Below, piece by piece: positions 7,417 through 16,240 of a stretch of 64,000 nt of DNA. Numbering within the stretch: the stretch's first letter is position 1; each line of letters opens with the position of its first letter. Both the position numbers and the translations under genes were made by a program. The notes under the pieces were generated by a model. The model was not told the origin of the DNA. It made no database searches and was given only the letters and a program-made list of their open reading frames with translations. Source of the DNA: CADEED01 sp036677145 (GTDB taxonomy: Bacteria > Pseudomonadota > Gammaproteobacteria > Steroidobacterales > Steroidobacteraceae); assembly GCA_036677145.1 (NCBI GenBank), contig JAKFFF010000101.1, forward strand, positions 237,701 through 301,700. The letters run 5' to 3'.

Positions 7417-10143
7417 TCAGTCGAACCGCAACGATGCGCGCAATCCGTACGTTCGCGGCGCGTCGAAGAACGCGCGCGCCACGCCCGGGAATCCCGCCAC
7501 GCCACCACTGCCGGGCTGACTGGCCCGCAGTTCGACATTGTTCTTCACGGCCTCATCCTCGAGGTTAAGCACGTATGCCTCGACGGCCCAATTGCCGTCG
7601 GTGTCGTAGCGCAGGCCGAAGTCGGTGCGGGTGTAGGCCTGCTGGCGGTCGGACGGACGATTGAAATCGGTGAGGAACATTTCACTCTGGTACTTCGCCT
7701 GCAAGCGCGGGGCGAGACGGGCTCCGCCGGGCAGACGAAATACGTGTTCGTACACGAGCGCGCTGGTGACCTCGGGTGCGAACGGGAGCTTGTTGCCGCG
7801 CAGGTTGATGACCGGCGTGAGGGGATCGGCGGGCACGTAATACTGCGAGTCGACCGTCGGGTAGTCGCGATACTGCGCGCTGAGGTAGGTGAAAACCGCC
7901 TGCAGCGTGCCGTTCGTGCCGGCCTTCCACAGCAGTTCGGATTCGACGCCGTAGATTTCGGCGCGCGTCGCGTTGCGGTTGTTGAGCTGATGCAGGCCCG
8001 AGGCGTCGGTGTCGACGCGCGTGCGCAGGATGTCCGAGTAGTTCGAGAAGAAGCCGACGGTGTTGATCGACATCGCGCCCCCGAACAACGTGGCCTTGAG
8101 CCCCAGTTCGTAGTTCGCGACCTCTTCGGGGTCCGCGTGTGTGCCGCCGTCCTGGATGACACCGGACTTGAAGCCGGTGCTGGTCAGCGCGTATGCGAGC
8201 AGCTCGTCGGCGAAATCGTACTCGGCACGCGCCATGTAGGTGACTTTCCCCCAGTTCACGCTCGCGTCATTGTGAGTGGCGATGCGGCAGGTCCCGGGAA
8301 CCGCCACGGGAGAATCCGGATCCGCCGCGTAAGGGATGTCGTCGGTCGCGATGCCCCCGAGGTTGAAGCCACCGTCGCCGATCGTGGCGTCCGGCGTGGG
8401 GCACACCACGATCATGCCGCCGCGGTCACGCTTGGTGTCTTCGGTATAACGCGCCCCCGCACTCAGGCGTGTGCGCTCCGCGGCGTGCCAGGTGAGCTGG
8501 CCGAATCCCGCCCAGGCCGCGAGTGAACGATCCGGTTGCAGGAACATCTGCGAGTAACGCCGGTCGCCTGCATCGACGACACCTGGGAACTGACCGCTGT
8601 CGTCCATGACATCGACGTCGAAACGGATCGCGTTGTTTTCCTGGTAGAAAAACGCACCGGCTATCCACTCGAGCGGGCCGCCGGTGGGTCCCTTGAGCTG
8701 GAGTTCGTGCTGCGTGGACAGGAATTCCGAATCCTCGGTGCGCCGCTCCTCGTCATAACTCGCGGGCAGCGGCGGAACCGGCAGGGCGCGCAGGTCTGGA
8801 TCCAGCGCAAGACCGACATCCTGATCGCTGACGTTCTGGCGCGTCATGCGCGCCCAGCCGAATAGATAGGAGAGCTCGAACCCTTCCGGAAAACGATAGT
8901 CCGTGCGCAGATGAAACGTATCGTTCGTGAGATCGAGCTCGCCCGGCGAGGTGATCAATGCCGAGCGCACATCATGGCCCGGCGCCGCGTTCAGACTGAC
9001 CGGGATCGTGCCCGAGCCGCGATCGGCGAATTGCTCGATGGAGGTGAACACGGTCCACGACTCGTTCGGCTCCCAGACACTCGACAGGCGCAACCCGAAC
9101 CGGTTGCTGTCGTCATACCGGGGTGTGTTCGCCTGAACGGCGGAGCCCGGCAGAAAGGAGATGTATCCGTCACGCTGCTCGACGAACGCGGACGCGCGCA
9201 GCGCGAACGTGTCGCCGAACGGCAGGTTGTAGTGACCCTTGATCCGCCGCAGGTCGTAGTTGCCGACGGTGAAGTCGAGTGCTCCGGACTGTTCGCCGAA
9301 CCGCGGTTTGGCCGTGACGATGTTGATCACGCCGGCGTTCGAGTTACGCCCGAACAAGGTTCCCTGCGGTCCGCGCAGCGCTTCGAGTTGATCGAGATCG
9401 TGGATCAGCATCGTCGCGCCCTGCGGCCGCGGCGAATAGAAACCATCGACGTGGAACGCGACGGCCGAGTCGCCGACCTCGGTTCGGTTGTTGGATACGA
9501 TGCCGCGCAGCGCAAGATCGAACGCCGCCTGCGTGGAGCTGCTGCCGATCTGAAAATTTGGGATCAACGTGATCACGCTGCGCAGGTCGTTGAGCTGCTG
9601 TCGCTCGAGCGAGTGTGAATCGAGCGCGGTCACCGCGAGCGCACTGCGCTGCAGTGCCTGATTGCGTTTCTCCGCGCTCACGACGATTTCCTCGTCCATC
9701 CCGCGGCCGTAACCCTGCCCGTCCTCCGCGTCCGGTCCCGATTGACGGGCGCGCGCGAGCTGCGCGAGCCGTCTCGCGTCGGCATCGCGAAGCGATTTGC
9801 GCGCTGCGCGTTTCGCGTGTGGGTCGCGCACGATACTGATCGTGCGGTCGTTTACGGCCTCGAAGGCGAGTCCCGTGCCGGAGAGCATGCGGGAGAGTGC
9901 ATCGGCGACGCGCAGCGAGCCGGACACGGCGCGCGTGCGGATGCCCTGGACGGCGTCGAAGTCGAACACCAATTGCAGCTGCGTCTGTTCACTGAATGCC
10001 GCGAGCGCCGCGGCCGCGTCCTGCGCGGGGATGTCGAATGCCGGCCGGGTTTGCGCCCGCACGACCCCGGCGAGCGCCAGCGCGAGCAATGTCGCGGGCA
10101 GCATCAGGATCCACCGTTGCAACGGCGTGCGATCGAACCCCAT
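7417..10143 (-). CDS. TonB-dependent receptor with N-terminal STN signalling domain
   Basis: A 908-residue outer-membrane receptor. After the signal peptide (ends near residue 30) comes a secretin/TonB short N-terminal domain (about 35-105: FDIPAQDAAAALAAFSEQT), the hallmark of receptors that signal inward through FecR. The plug follows (about 160-280, LEALRGPQGTLFGRNSNAGVINIV), then a 22-strand-type barrel ending LRASLRFD. Upstream on the same strand, 66 bases away, is a FecR gene and then an ECF sigma gene, so this is a complete cell-surface signalling module. The ligand is not readable; copper-peptide or siderophore uptake are both possible given the facing bufferin operon. Confidence 0.9.
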   Translation of the reverse strand: MGFDRTPLQRWILMLPATLLALALAGVVRAQTRPAFDIPAQDAAAALAAFSEQTQLQLVFDFDAVQGIRTRAVSGSLRVADALSRMLSGTGLAFEAVNDRTISIVRDPHAKRAARKSLRDADARRLAQLARARQSGPDAEDGQGYGRGMDEEIVVSAEKRNQALQRSALAVTALDSHSLERQQLNDLRSVITLIPNFQIGSSSTQAAFDLALRGIVSNNRTEVGDSAVAFHVDGFYSPRPQGATMLIHDLDQLEALRGPQGTLFGRNSNAGVINIVTAKPRFGEQSGALDFTVGNYDLRRIKGHYNLPFGDTFALRASAFVEQRDGYISFLPGSAVQANTPRYDDSNRFGLRLSSVWEPNESWTVFTSIEQFADRGSGTIPVSLNAAPGHDVRSALITSPGELDLTNDTFHLRTDYRFPEGFELSYLFGWARMTRQNVSDQDVGLALDPDLRALPVPPLPASYDEERRTEDSEFLSTQHELQLKGPTGGPLEWIAGAFFYQENNAIRFDVDVMDDSGQFPGVVDAGDRRYSQMFLQPDRSLAAWAGFGQLTWHAAERTRLSAGARYTEDTKRDRGGMIVVCPTPDATIGDGGFNLGGIATDDIPYAADPDSPVAVPGTCRIATHNDASVNWGKVTYMARAEYDFADELLAYALTSTGFKSGVIQDGGTHADPEEVANYELGLKATLFGGAMSINTVGFFSNYSDILRTRVDTDASGLHQLNNRNATRAEIYGVESELLWKAGTNGTLQAVFTYLSAQYRDYPTVDSQYYVPADPLTPVINLRGNKLPFAPEVTSALVYEHVFRLPGGARLAPRLQAKYQSEMFLTDFNRPSDRQQAYTRTDFGLRYDTDGNWAVEAYVLNLEDEAVKNNVELRASQPGSGGVAGFPGVARAFFDAPRTYGLRASLRFD

Positions 10144-10209
10144 CGGCCGGGCCCCCTCGGATACTCACGAAATCCGCCGCGGCGTCCCTAACAACCGCGG
10201 CGGCGCCAT

Positions 10210-11172
10210 TCACGGTGATCGTAGAACTATGACGTCCGACTTCCCCGCGTCTATCCGCAGACCGAAGGTGCTCGCGAGCGCGGCCGCGAAGCTCTCCGGG
10301 TCCGTGGCATTGAAACTGCCGCCGACGCGCAGCTTCGCGAGCTGCGCGTCGGCGAGCGTGATCTGACGGCGGTTGTAGCGATTGAGTTCCGCGACGGCGA
10401 ACGCGAGCGTTTCACCGCGGAATTCCAGCCGGCCGGACGTCCACGCCAGGCGGCTCGCGAGTACTTGCGGATCCACGCGGCTCACGGACACGCTATCGCG
10501 CAGCACCACTGCGGCTTCGCCGGCGTGCAGTGACGGCGAGTCCGGCGCGTGTTCGGACACGATCGCGACCCGGCCTTCGGACACCAGCACGTCGACCTGG
10601 GCCGACTCGCGCAGCCGCACGCTGAACTCGGTGCCCACGGCGCGCACGTCGGCGCCCGCGGCCGACACGGTGAACGGGCGCGTCGCGTCATGCGCCACCT
10701 GGAATCGCCCTTCGCCGCGGACCAGGCGCACGTCGCGGCGCGCGCGGTCGAGGCGCACGCGCACTTCGCTGTTGGTGTTCAGGTCGATGACACTGCCGTC
10801 TTCGAGCACGAGGCGCGAGAACCCGCCGACCCGCGTTTCGTACACCTGTCCGTCGAAGCGTAGATAGGCCATCCACAAACCCGCGCACAGCACCGCGGCC
10901 GCGCAACTCGCCGCCAGCGCCAGCGGCCAGCGAGGCCGGCGCGGCGGCGCGAGCAGGTCGGCGTCGATCTCGCGGTCGAGCGGCTTCAGATCCTTGAGCC
11001 GTTCGGCGCGCCGCCAGGCCGATTCGAGCCGCAGATACGCGATGCGGTGCCGGATGTCCGCGTTGAGCCAGAGGTCGAAGGACGCGCTGTCCTGCGGCTC
11101 ATCGCCGCCGCGCGCATCGCGCGCGGCTAGCCACAGGCTCGCGTCGTGTTCGATGCGTTCCTGCGCGTTCAC
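10210..11172 (-). CDS. FecR-family anti-sigma/sigma-regulator
   Basis: About 320 residues. The cytoplasmic N-terminus has the DUF4880-like pattern with conserved Trp (ASLWLAARD, FDLWLNADIRHRIAYLRLESAW). One membrane segment follows near residues 95-115, then a periplasmic FecR domain (GGFSRLVLEDGSVIDLNTNS, VGTEFSVRL) and a C-terminal segment (VAELNRYNRRQITL) that contacts the receptor STN domain in related systems. The GTG at 11172 overlaps the sigma-factor stop by 4 bases (GTGA); the frame runs further upstream but there it is antisense to the sigma gene. It should hold or activate the sigma factor according to receptor occupancy. Confidence 0.88.
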   Translation of the reverse strand: MNAQERIEHDASLWLAARDARGGDEPQDSASFDLWLNADIRHRIAYLRLESAWRRAERLKDLKPLDREIDADLLAPPRRPRWPLALAASCAAAVLCAGLWMAYLRFDGQVYETRVGGFSRLVLEDGSVIDLNTNSEVRVRLDRARRDVRLVRGEGRFQVAHDATRPFTVSAAGADVRAVGTEFSVRLRESAQVDVLVSEGRVAIVSEHAPDSPSLHAGEAAVVLRDSVSVSRVDPQVLASRLAWTSGRLEFRGETLAFAVAELNRYNRRQITLADAQLAKLRVGGSFNATDPESFAAALASTFGLRIDAGKSDVIVLRSP

Positions 11173-11750
11173 GACGAATTCTCCACGCTGCGGCGGCGCG
11201 CGCGGTCGAACCAGGGCGAACGGCGCTCGGCGATCGGCGAGTTCGCGAGCGCGGCGCTGCACAGCCGCATGCCCTTGGAGAGATGCTGCTCGACGGTGTT
11301 TTCGGAGATGTTGAGCTGCGCGGCGATCTCCTTTTGCGAAAGGCCGTACACCTTGCGCAGCGTGAAAACCTGGCGACAGCGCTTCGGCAGCCGCGCGACG
11401 GCTTCGCTGAGCAGCGCGAGCTCCTGGTGAGTGTTCACGATCTCGTCGACCTGGCCGCGCTCGTCGAGTAGTTCGAGCGCTTCGAGATCGGCGACCAGCT
11501 CGATCGGCACGACCTGCCGATGCCGCAGCCACGACAGCGCGACATTACGCGCGACGGTGAGCGCGAAGGCGCGGATCGAGCGGACCTCCTCGCGACCGGT
11601 GGCGCTGCCGGCCGCCAGCAGGTGTGTATAGGTGTCCTGCAGCAGCTCGTCGACGTCGGCGGCGTTACGGGCATAACGATACAGGCACGCACGCAGGACG
11701 CCCTCGAACTCCAGGGATGCGATCAGGTAACGATCAACGCTGCGGGCCAT
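11169..11750 (-). CDS. ECF sigma factor, FecI type
   Basis: A 193-residue sigma-70 of the extracytoplasmic-function class. Region 2 is seen as ARNAADVDELLQDTYTHLL with IRAFALTVARNVALSWLR, and region 4 as LPKRCRQVFTLRKVYGLSQKEIAAQLNISENTVEQHLSKG, with its helix-turn-helix. I start at the ATG at 11750 because region 2 then begins at the normal distance; the frame continues upstream into the divergent phospholipid gene. It forms one unit with the FecR gene (4-base overlap) and should drive the TonB receptor gene and perhaps its own operon. Confidence 0.9.
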   Translation of the reverse strand: MARSVDRYLIASLEFEGVLRACLYRYARNAADVDELLQDTYTHLLAAGSATGREEVRSIRAFALTVARNVALSWLRHRQVVPIELVADLEALELLDERGQVDEIVNTHQELALLSEAVARLPKRCRQVFTLRKVYGLSQKEIAAQLNISENTVEQHLSKGMRLCSAALANSPIAERRSPWFDRARRRSVENSS

Positions 11751-11823
11751 TGCGGTTGATGGTACACATGCTCCCGGCGCGAACGAACCGCCCACACGAC
11801 CGATCGCGAGTGATTCTTTGACC

Positions 11824-12459
11824 ATGTCCGCACAAATAAAAACCGACGAGGCGCGCCGCCCCCTGGCGAGCCGTTCAACCCGCTGGGCGGGTTTCCTTTC
11901 CTCCGCCGCCGTACGCGCCGGATTCACGGCCGACGGAATATCGCTGCTGTCGCTGGTGTTCGCGGCCGCGGGCGCCGCGGGATTGTTGCTGCTGCCGAAA
12001 CCCTGGAATCTGCTGGCCTGCGCCGTTGGAGTGCAATTGCGGCTGCTGTGCAATCTGCTCGACGGCATGGTGGCCATCGAGGGCGGCAAGAAATCCAGGG
12101 TCGGGGTCATCTACAACGAGGTCCCCGACCGGATCGCGGATTCGTTGTTTCTCGTGGCGCTCGGCTATGCGATCGGCACTCCGTGGATAGGCTGGCTGGG
12201 GGCGCTGGCCGCGGCCGTGACGGCCTACATCCGCGTGTTGGGCGGCACGTTCGGCCTGGCCCAGGATTTCCGTGGTCCGCTCGCCAAACAACATCGCATG
12301 GCCGTCATGACCGCCGGCCTGCTGCTGGGCGTGGGGGAATACTTCTGGACCGGCGGCGAGCGCATCGTGGTCGCCGCGGCCTGGGTCATCGCAATCGGCG
12401 CCATCGTCACCTGTGGAACGCGTATCCGCGCCATCGCACAGCAGTTGCAGACGCGGTAG
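11824..12459 (+). CDS. CDP-alcohol phosphatidyltransferase-like membrane protein
   Basis: About 211 residues, about six membrane segments, in a run with PlsC- and CdsA-like genes. The family motif D-x2-D-G-x2-A-R-x8-G-x3-D-x3-D appears as NLLDGMVAIEGGKKS with GVIYNEVPDRIADS, so two of the four Asp are Asn and the Arg is Ile, while the last Asp (usual base) is kept. The enzyme class moves a phosphatidyl group from CDP-diacylglycerol to an alcohol such as glycerol phosphate, inositol or serine. The acceptor cannot be read here, and the changed metal ligands leave activity uncertain. A TTG at 11818 is an alternative start. Confidence 0.78.
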   Translation: MSAQIKTDEARRPLASRSTRWAGFLSSAAVRAGFTADGISLLSLVFAAAGAAGLLLLPKPWNLLACAVGVQLRLLCNLLDGMVAIEGGKKSRVGVIYNEVPDRIADSLFLVALGYAIGTPWIGWLGALAAAVTAYIRVLGGTFGLAQDFRGPLAKQHRMAVMTAGLLLGVGEYFWTGGERIVVAAAWVIAIGAIVTCGTRIRAIAQQLQTR

Positions 12460-12467
12460 CCGGGAGC

Positions 12468-13094
12468 ATGCGTCCTTCCAGCGCACTCCTCGTCGGCGTG
12501 GTGAAACTTCTGGTCGGCGCGTACGCGCGCTGGATCGGCACCGGCCCCAGCAGCACCCAGCGCATCTATTTCGCGAACCACACCAGCCACATCGACACGC
12601 TCGCGATCTGGTCGTCATTGCCGCGCGCGTTGCGCCCACGGACGCGGCCCATCGCCGCGCGCGATTACTGGGGCAGCGGCCTGCGCAAGTACATCGCGAC
12701 CCGCGGCTTCGGCGCGGTACTCATCGACCGGAACCGCGCCAACACGAATGACAAACCCGACGTCGATCCGCTGGCGCCGCTGCGGGCCGCGCTGCTCGAG
12801 GGCGACTCGCTGATCATCTTTCCGGAGGGCACGCGCGGCCAGGGCGCGTTACCGGCGCGATTCCGCAGCGGGTTGTACCGGCTCGCCGGCGAGTTTCCGG
12901 CCGTCGAACTCGTGCCGGTGTATCTCGACAACCTGCATCGCAGCCTGCCCAAGGGCGCGCTGCTGCCCGTGCCAATGGTTTGCACGGTGCGGTTCGGCGC
13001 ACCCATTGCGCTGGCCGCGGGCGAAGACCGGGAAATCTTTCTCGAGCGCGCCCGCGCCGCGGTGATCGCGCTCGCCGAGCGGAGCCCCGCGTGA
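12468..13094 (+). CDS. 1-acylglycerol-3-phosphate acyltransferase-like (PlsC family)
   Basis: A 208-residue acyltransferase with the catalytic NHTSHID (H-x4-D) near residue 36 and FPEGTRG near residue 118, the phosphate-binding motif. It likely acylates a lysophospholipid or lysophosphatidate. It starts 8 bases after the CDP-alcohol transferase stop and its own stop overlaps the GTG start of the CdsA-like gene, so the three probably work as a phospholipid-synthesis or remodelling unit. Confidence 0.85.
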   Translation: MRPSSALLVGVVKLLVGAYARWIGTGPSSTQRIYFANHTSHIDTLAIWSSLPRALRPRTRPIAARDYWGSGLRKYIATRGFGAVLIDRNRANTNDKPDVDPLAPLRAALLEGDSLIIFPEGTRGQGALPARFRSGLYRLAGEFPAVELVPVYLDNLHRSLPKGALLPVPMVCTVRFGAPIALAAGEDREIFLERARAAVIALAERSPA

Positions 13095-14059
13095 CAGCCA
13101 TGATCGAACACCTGCACAACATTCCGGCCGAGTTCCTGTGGTTGTTCGGCAGCCTCGTCGTACTGCTGGGCCTCGCTTCCCTGATCGGCGCGGTACTGGT
13201 CCGCCGGCCCGCCGACGAGAAGAAGACAGCGAGCCGCGCCAACCTGGTCGCACGCATCAACGCCTGGTGGGTGATGGTCGGCATCCTCGCGGTCGCGTTC
13301 CTGACCGGATCGACGATGACGCTGATCCTGTTCGCGCTCGCGTCGTTCTTCGCGCTGCGCGAGTTCATCACGCTGACGCCGAGCCGGCCGGGCGACCGCC
13401 TGCCGCTTTCGCTGGCGTTTTTCGTCATCATTCCGGCGCAATACCTGCTGATCGGCATGGACCGTTACGGGATGTTCGCGATCTTCATCCCGGTGTACGC
13501 GTTTCTGCTGCTGCCCTCGATCGCGGCGTTGCGTTCCGACATCGAGGACTTCCTCTCGCGCAGCGCCAAGCAGCAATGGGCGCTCATGGTGTGCGTGTAT
13601 TGCCTGAGCCACGCCCCCGCGCTGTTGATGCTCGACCTGCCGGGGCAGCCCGGGCGCAGCGCGCTGCTGCTGTTCTATCTACTGCTGGTCGTGCAGATGA
13701 GTGATGTCATGCAGTACGTGTTCGGCAAGCTGTTCGGCCGGACGAAGATCGCGCCGCTCGTGAGTCCGTCGAAGACGGTCGAGGGTTTCGTGGGCGGCGG
13801 CCTCGCGGCCACCGGCATCGGCGCGGCGATGTGGTGGATCACGCCGTTCACGCCACTGCAGTCCGCGGCGATTGCCGCCGTCATCGTCGTCATGGGTTTC
13901 CTCGGCGGCCTGACGTTGTCGGCCGTGAAACGCAGCCTCGGCGCGAAAGACTGGGGTGTGATGATCGAAGGGCACGGCGGCATGCTCGACCGCACGGATT
14001 CCATCTGCTTCGCGGCGCCGGTTTTCTTTCATATCGTGCGGTTCTTCTATTCGGCGTGA
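13091..14059 (+). CDS. Phosphatidate cytidylyltransferase-like protein (CdsA family)
   Basis: About 322 residues with around eight membrane helices. The C-terminal signature is complete in pattern: VSPSKTVEGFVGG, then SAVKRSLGAKDWG and GHGGMLDRTDS, the CdsA motif with its metal-binding Asp residues. It should make CDP-diacylglycerol from CTP and phosphatidate, feeding the CDP-alcohol transferase two genes upstream. A GTG at 13091 overlaps the previous stop; the ATG at 13100 is the alternative. As operons of this type often coexist with a separate housekeeping cdsA, I leave the symbol blank. Confidence 0.85.
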   Translation: MTAMIEHLHNIPAEFLWLFGSLVVLLGLASLIGAVLVRRPADEKKTASRANLVARINAWWVMVGILAVAFLTGSTMTLILFALASFFALREFITLTPSRPGDRLPLSLAFFVIIPAQYLLIGMDRYGMFAIFIPVYAFLLLPSIAALRSDIEDFLSRSAKQQWALMVCVYCLSHAPALLMLDLPGQPGRSALLLFYLLLVVQMSDVMQYVFGKLFGRTKIAPLVSPSKTVEGFVGGGLAATGIGAAMWWITPFTPLQSAAIAAVIVVMGFLGGLTLSAVKRSLGAKDWGVMIEGHGGMLDRTDSICFAAPVFFHIVRFFYSA

Positions 14060-14118
14060 ACCATTCAGGGGCACCCCGGTCCTAACTGTTCCCGCCAGGC
14101 AGGCAGGAGCAAACAAGA

Positions 14119-15171
14119 ATGAAAATGCGGGGTGCGGCGCCGGTCGCCGCCATGACGATCCTGTTTTCGACGGGCCTCGCGGCTCAAACTACCGGGGAAG
14201 CGAACACTGACGAGACTGAGACCATTCTGGTCACGGGCGAAGGACCCGGCCCGGGATTGTGGAAAGTTTCGAAGGGCGAGAACGTGCTGTGGATCCTCGG
14301 CAACTACGGCATGTTGCCCAAGGGAATGGTGTGGCGCTCGCGCGAAGTCGAAGCACGGGTCGCAGAATCGCAGGAGATTCTGTATCCCGGCGGCACCAGC
14401 ATCGGTGCCGACGTCGGGCTGTTCAAAGCGCTCACGCTGATACCGGCCGCGTTGAAGGCTTCCAGGAATCCGAACGGCGCCACCCTGCGGGACCTGCTGA
14501 CACCGCAGGCTTACGAGAAATGGCTCGTGATCAGGAAGAAATATCTCGACGACGACAAGGGCGTCGAGAAGCGACGGCCGATAGTCATCACGGAGCGGCT
14601 GAACAACGCGGTGCCCGGCAGGGGCGAGCGCGGCGACTCAGGTGTGATGTGGGTGGTGAATAACACCGCGAACAAGCACAAGGTTCCCATCCACCGGCTG
14701 CCGTCGATCGAGCGCAAGTTCGACTTCGGAAATATCCGCAAGATGCTCAAGGAGTCCAGAAAACTCGATTTCTCCGAGGCCGAGTGCTTCACGACGAATC
14801 TAGATCGCATCGAACCCTTCGTGGAGGCGTGGAAGGTGGGCGCCAATGCATGGGCCCTCGGTGATATCGACACGCTGCGTAGTGCCATGAAAACACCGCG
14901 CCTCATCGATTGCTCCGAGGTGGCGATGAACGGCCTGCGGGACGGCACCGTCCCCGACATCGCGGGAGCGCGCGCGACCCTCGAGCGCCTCGATGCCGAA
15001 ACGAAGTCGATGCAGAATGAGTGGGAACAGACCTTGCTCGCAGCGGCCGAGACCGCGCTCGCGAGCAATCGATCCACCTTCGCCGTGCTGGACCTGGACT
15101 ACGTGCTGGCCCCCGAAGGCTTCGTCAAGTTGATGCTCGACAGGGGTTACACGGTCGAGGAGCCACAGTAG
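14119..15171 (+). CDS. TraB/GumN-family exported protein
   Basis: A 350-residue protein with an N-terminal signal peptide (ends near LAAQT). GPGLWKVSKGENVLWILGNYGMLPKGMVWRS matches the N-terminal part of TraB/GumN (Tiki-like) proteins of Xanthomonadales-type bacteria. The family is related to erythromycin-esterase and metal-dependent proteases, but the usual Gly-x2-His at the first strand is not obvious here (GNYG), so catalytic function is uncertain. It stands 60 bases after the CdsA-like gene and 10 bases before the nucleoside hydrolase, and may be co-transcribed with the latter. Confidence 0.78.
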   Translation: MKMRGAAPVAAMTILFSTGLAAQTTGEANTDETETILVTGEGPGPGLWKVSKGENVLWILGNYGMLPKGMVWRSREVEARVAESQEILYPGGTSIGADVGLFKALTLIPAALKASRNPNGATLRDLLTPQAYEKWLVIRKKYLDDDKGVEKRRPIVITERLNNAVPGRGERGDSGVMWVVNNTANKHKVPIHRLPSIERKFDFGNIRKMLKESRKLDFSEAECFTTNLDRIEPFVEAWKVGANAWALGDIDTLRSAMKTPRLIDCSEVAMNGLRDGTVPDIAGARATLERLDAETKSMQNEWEQTLLAAAETALASNRSTFAVLDLDYVLAPEGFVKLMLDRGYTVEEPQ

Positions 15172-15181
15172 AGTCCCTGGC

Positions 15182-16132
15182 ATGCGCCACTCGTTGACCT
15201 CGCTACTGATGCTCGCCGTCTTCGCCACGCTCGCGTGTCCCCGCGGGCACGCGAGCGATTCCGTGCCCGTCATCTTCGACACCGATATCGGCACCGACAT
15301 CGACGACGCGTATGCGCTGGCCGGGCTGATTCATCGCTCCGACCTCGACGTGCTCGGCGTCACCACGGTCTCCAGCGATGCCGCCGCGCGCGCCAGGCTC
15401 GCCGCCAAACTACTCGCCGTTGCGGGCGGAAAGTGGGCGCAGGTGCCCGTGTACGCTGGCATCTCGACGCCGACTCAGTACATGAAGCAGGTCGAGTGGG
15501 CGCAGGGGTTCGAATCGCCGAGCCTGCACAATTCGGGGGCCGTGGATTTCATGCGCCGCGCAATCAACACCCGGCCCGGCGAAATCACGCTGATCGCCGT
15601 CGGGGAGCTCACGAACATCGCGGCCCTGCTCGAATCCGAACCCGGCATCGGCCGCAGGATTCGCGCGATCGCCTTGATGGGCGGGGCCATCTACCGCGGC
15701 CATGCACCGGGTTCGAAGCCCGAGCCCGAGTGGAACATCAGGTCCAACGCCACGGCGGCGCGCACCGTGTTCACGTCCGGCGTGCCGCTGCTGGTCGCGC
15801 CGCTCGATTCGACCGCGGATCTCAAGCTCACCCCGGAGATGCGCGTCGCGATCTTCGCGCATGGCACGCCTCTCAACGACGCGCTGGCCGCTCTCGACCA
15901 GATCTGGCGATACACGAATCATTGGCAGGGCGACCTGCCGACTTTGTTTGACGTGCTGGCCGTGGAGCTCGTGAATCCGCGCCAGCCTTTCGCGCTGGAA
16001 TCGCTGCATATCGAGCTCACACCGGAAGGCATCACGCGCCCGGTGCGGGGCGCGAAGCCGAATGCGCAAGTCGCGGTCACCGTGAATGTGGCCGATTTCA
16101 TGGCTTCATTCGTCCGGCGCCTGACGCATTGA
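15182..16132 (+). CDS. Exported nucleoside hydrolase (IU-NH family)
   Basis: A 316-residue protein with a signal peptide of about 25 residues. DTDIGTDIDD at residues 33-42 is the calcium-binding signature of inosine-uridine nucleoside hydrolases; further family segments are GELTNIAALLE, ALMGGAIYRGH and EWNIRSNATAAR. It would cleave ribonucleosides to base and ribose in the periplasm, a salvage role. The catalytic His near the C-terminus seen in some family members is not clear, so substrate preference is open. Confidence 0.87.
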   Translation: MRHSLTSLLMLAVFATLACPRGHASDSVPVIFDTDIGTDIDDAYALAGLIHRSDLDVLGVTTVSSDAAARARLAAKLLAVAGGKWAQVPVYAGISTPTQYMKQVEWAQGFESPSLHNSGAVDFMRRAINTRPGEITLIAVGELTNIAALLESEPGIGRRIRAIALMGGAIYRGHAPGSKPEPEWNIRSNATAARTVFTSGVPLLVAPLDSTADLKLTPEMRVAIFAHGTPLNDALAALDQIWRYTNHWQGDLPTLFDVLAVELVNPRQPFALESLHIELTPEGITRPVRGAKPNAQVAVTVNVADFMASFVRRLTH

Positions 16133-16159
16133 TGGTGAGCAGCGCGTCACGACGCGGGC

Positions 16160-16176
16160 ACATATAACGGATATGT
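16160..16176. promoter_or_regulatory. AT-rich inverted repeat upstream of the receptor-YfiR-kinase operon
   Basis: Perfect 6-bp arms ACATAT / ATATGT around AACGG, about 65 bases before the receptor start, in an otherwise GC-rich stretch. Placement suits an operator or promoter element; no regulator is known. Confidence 0.4.
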
Positions 16177-16240
16177 AGGAAAAACCCTGTAGGTGGCCGA
16201 AAGATCGCGTGCCATAGTTTGCTAGTCCAGCGCTTTCTAG

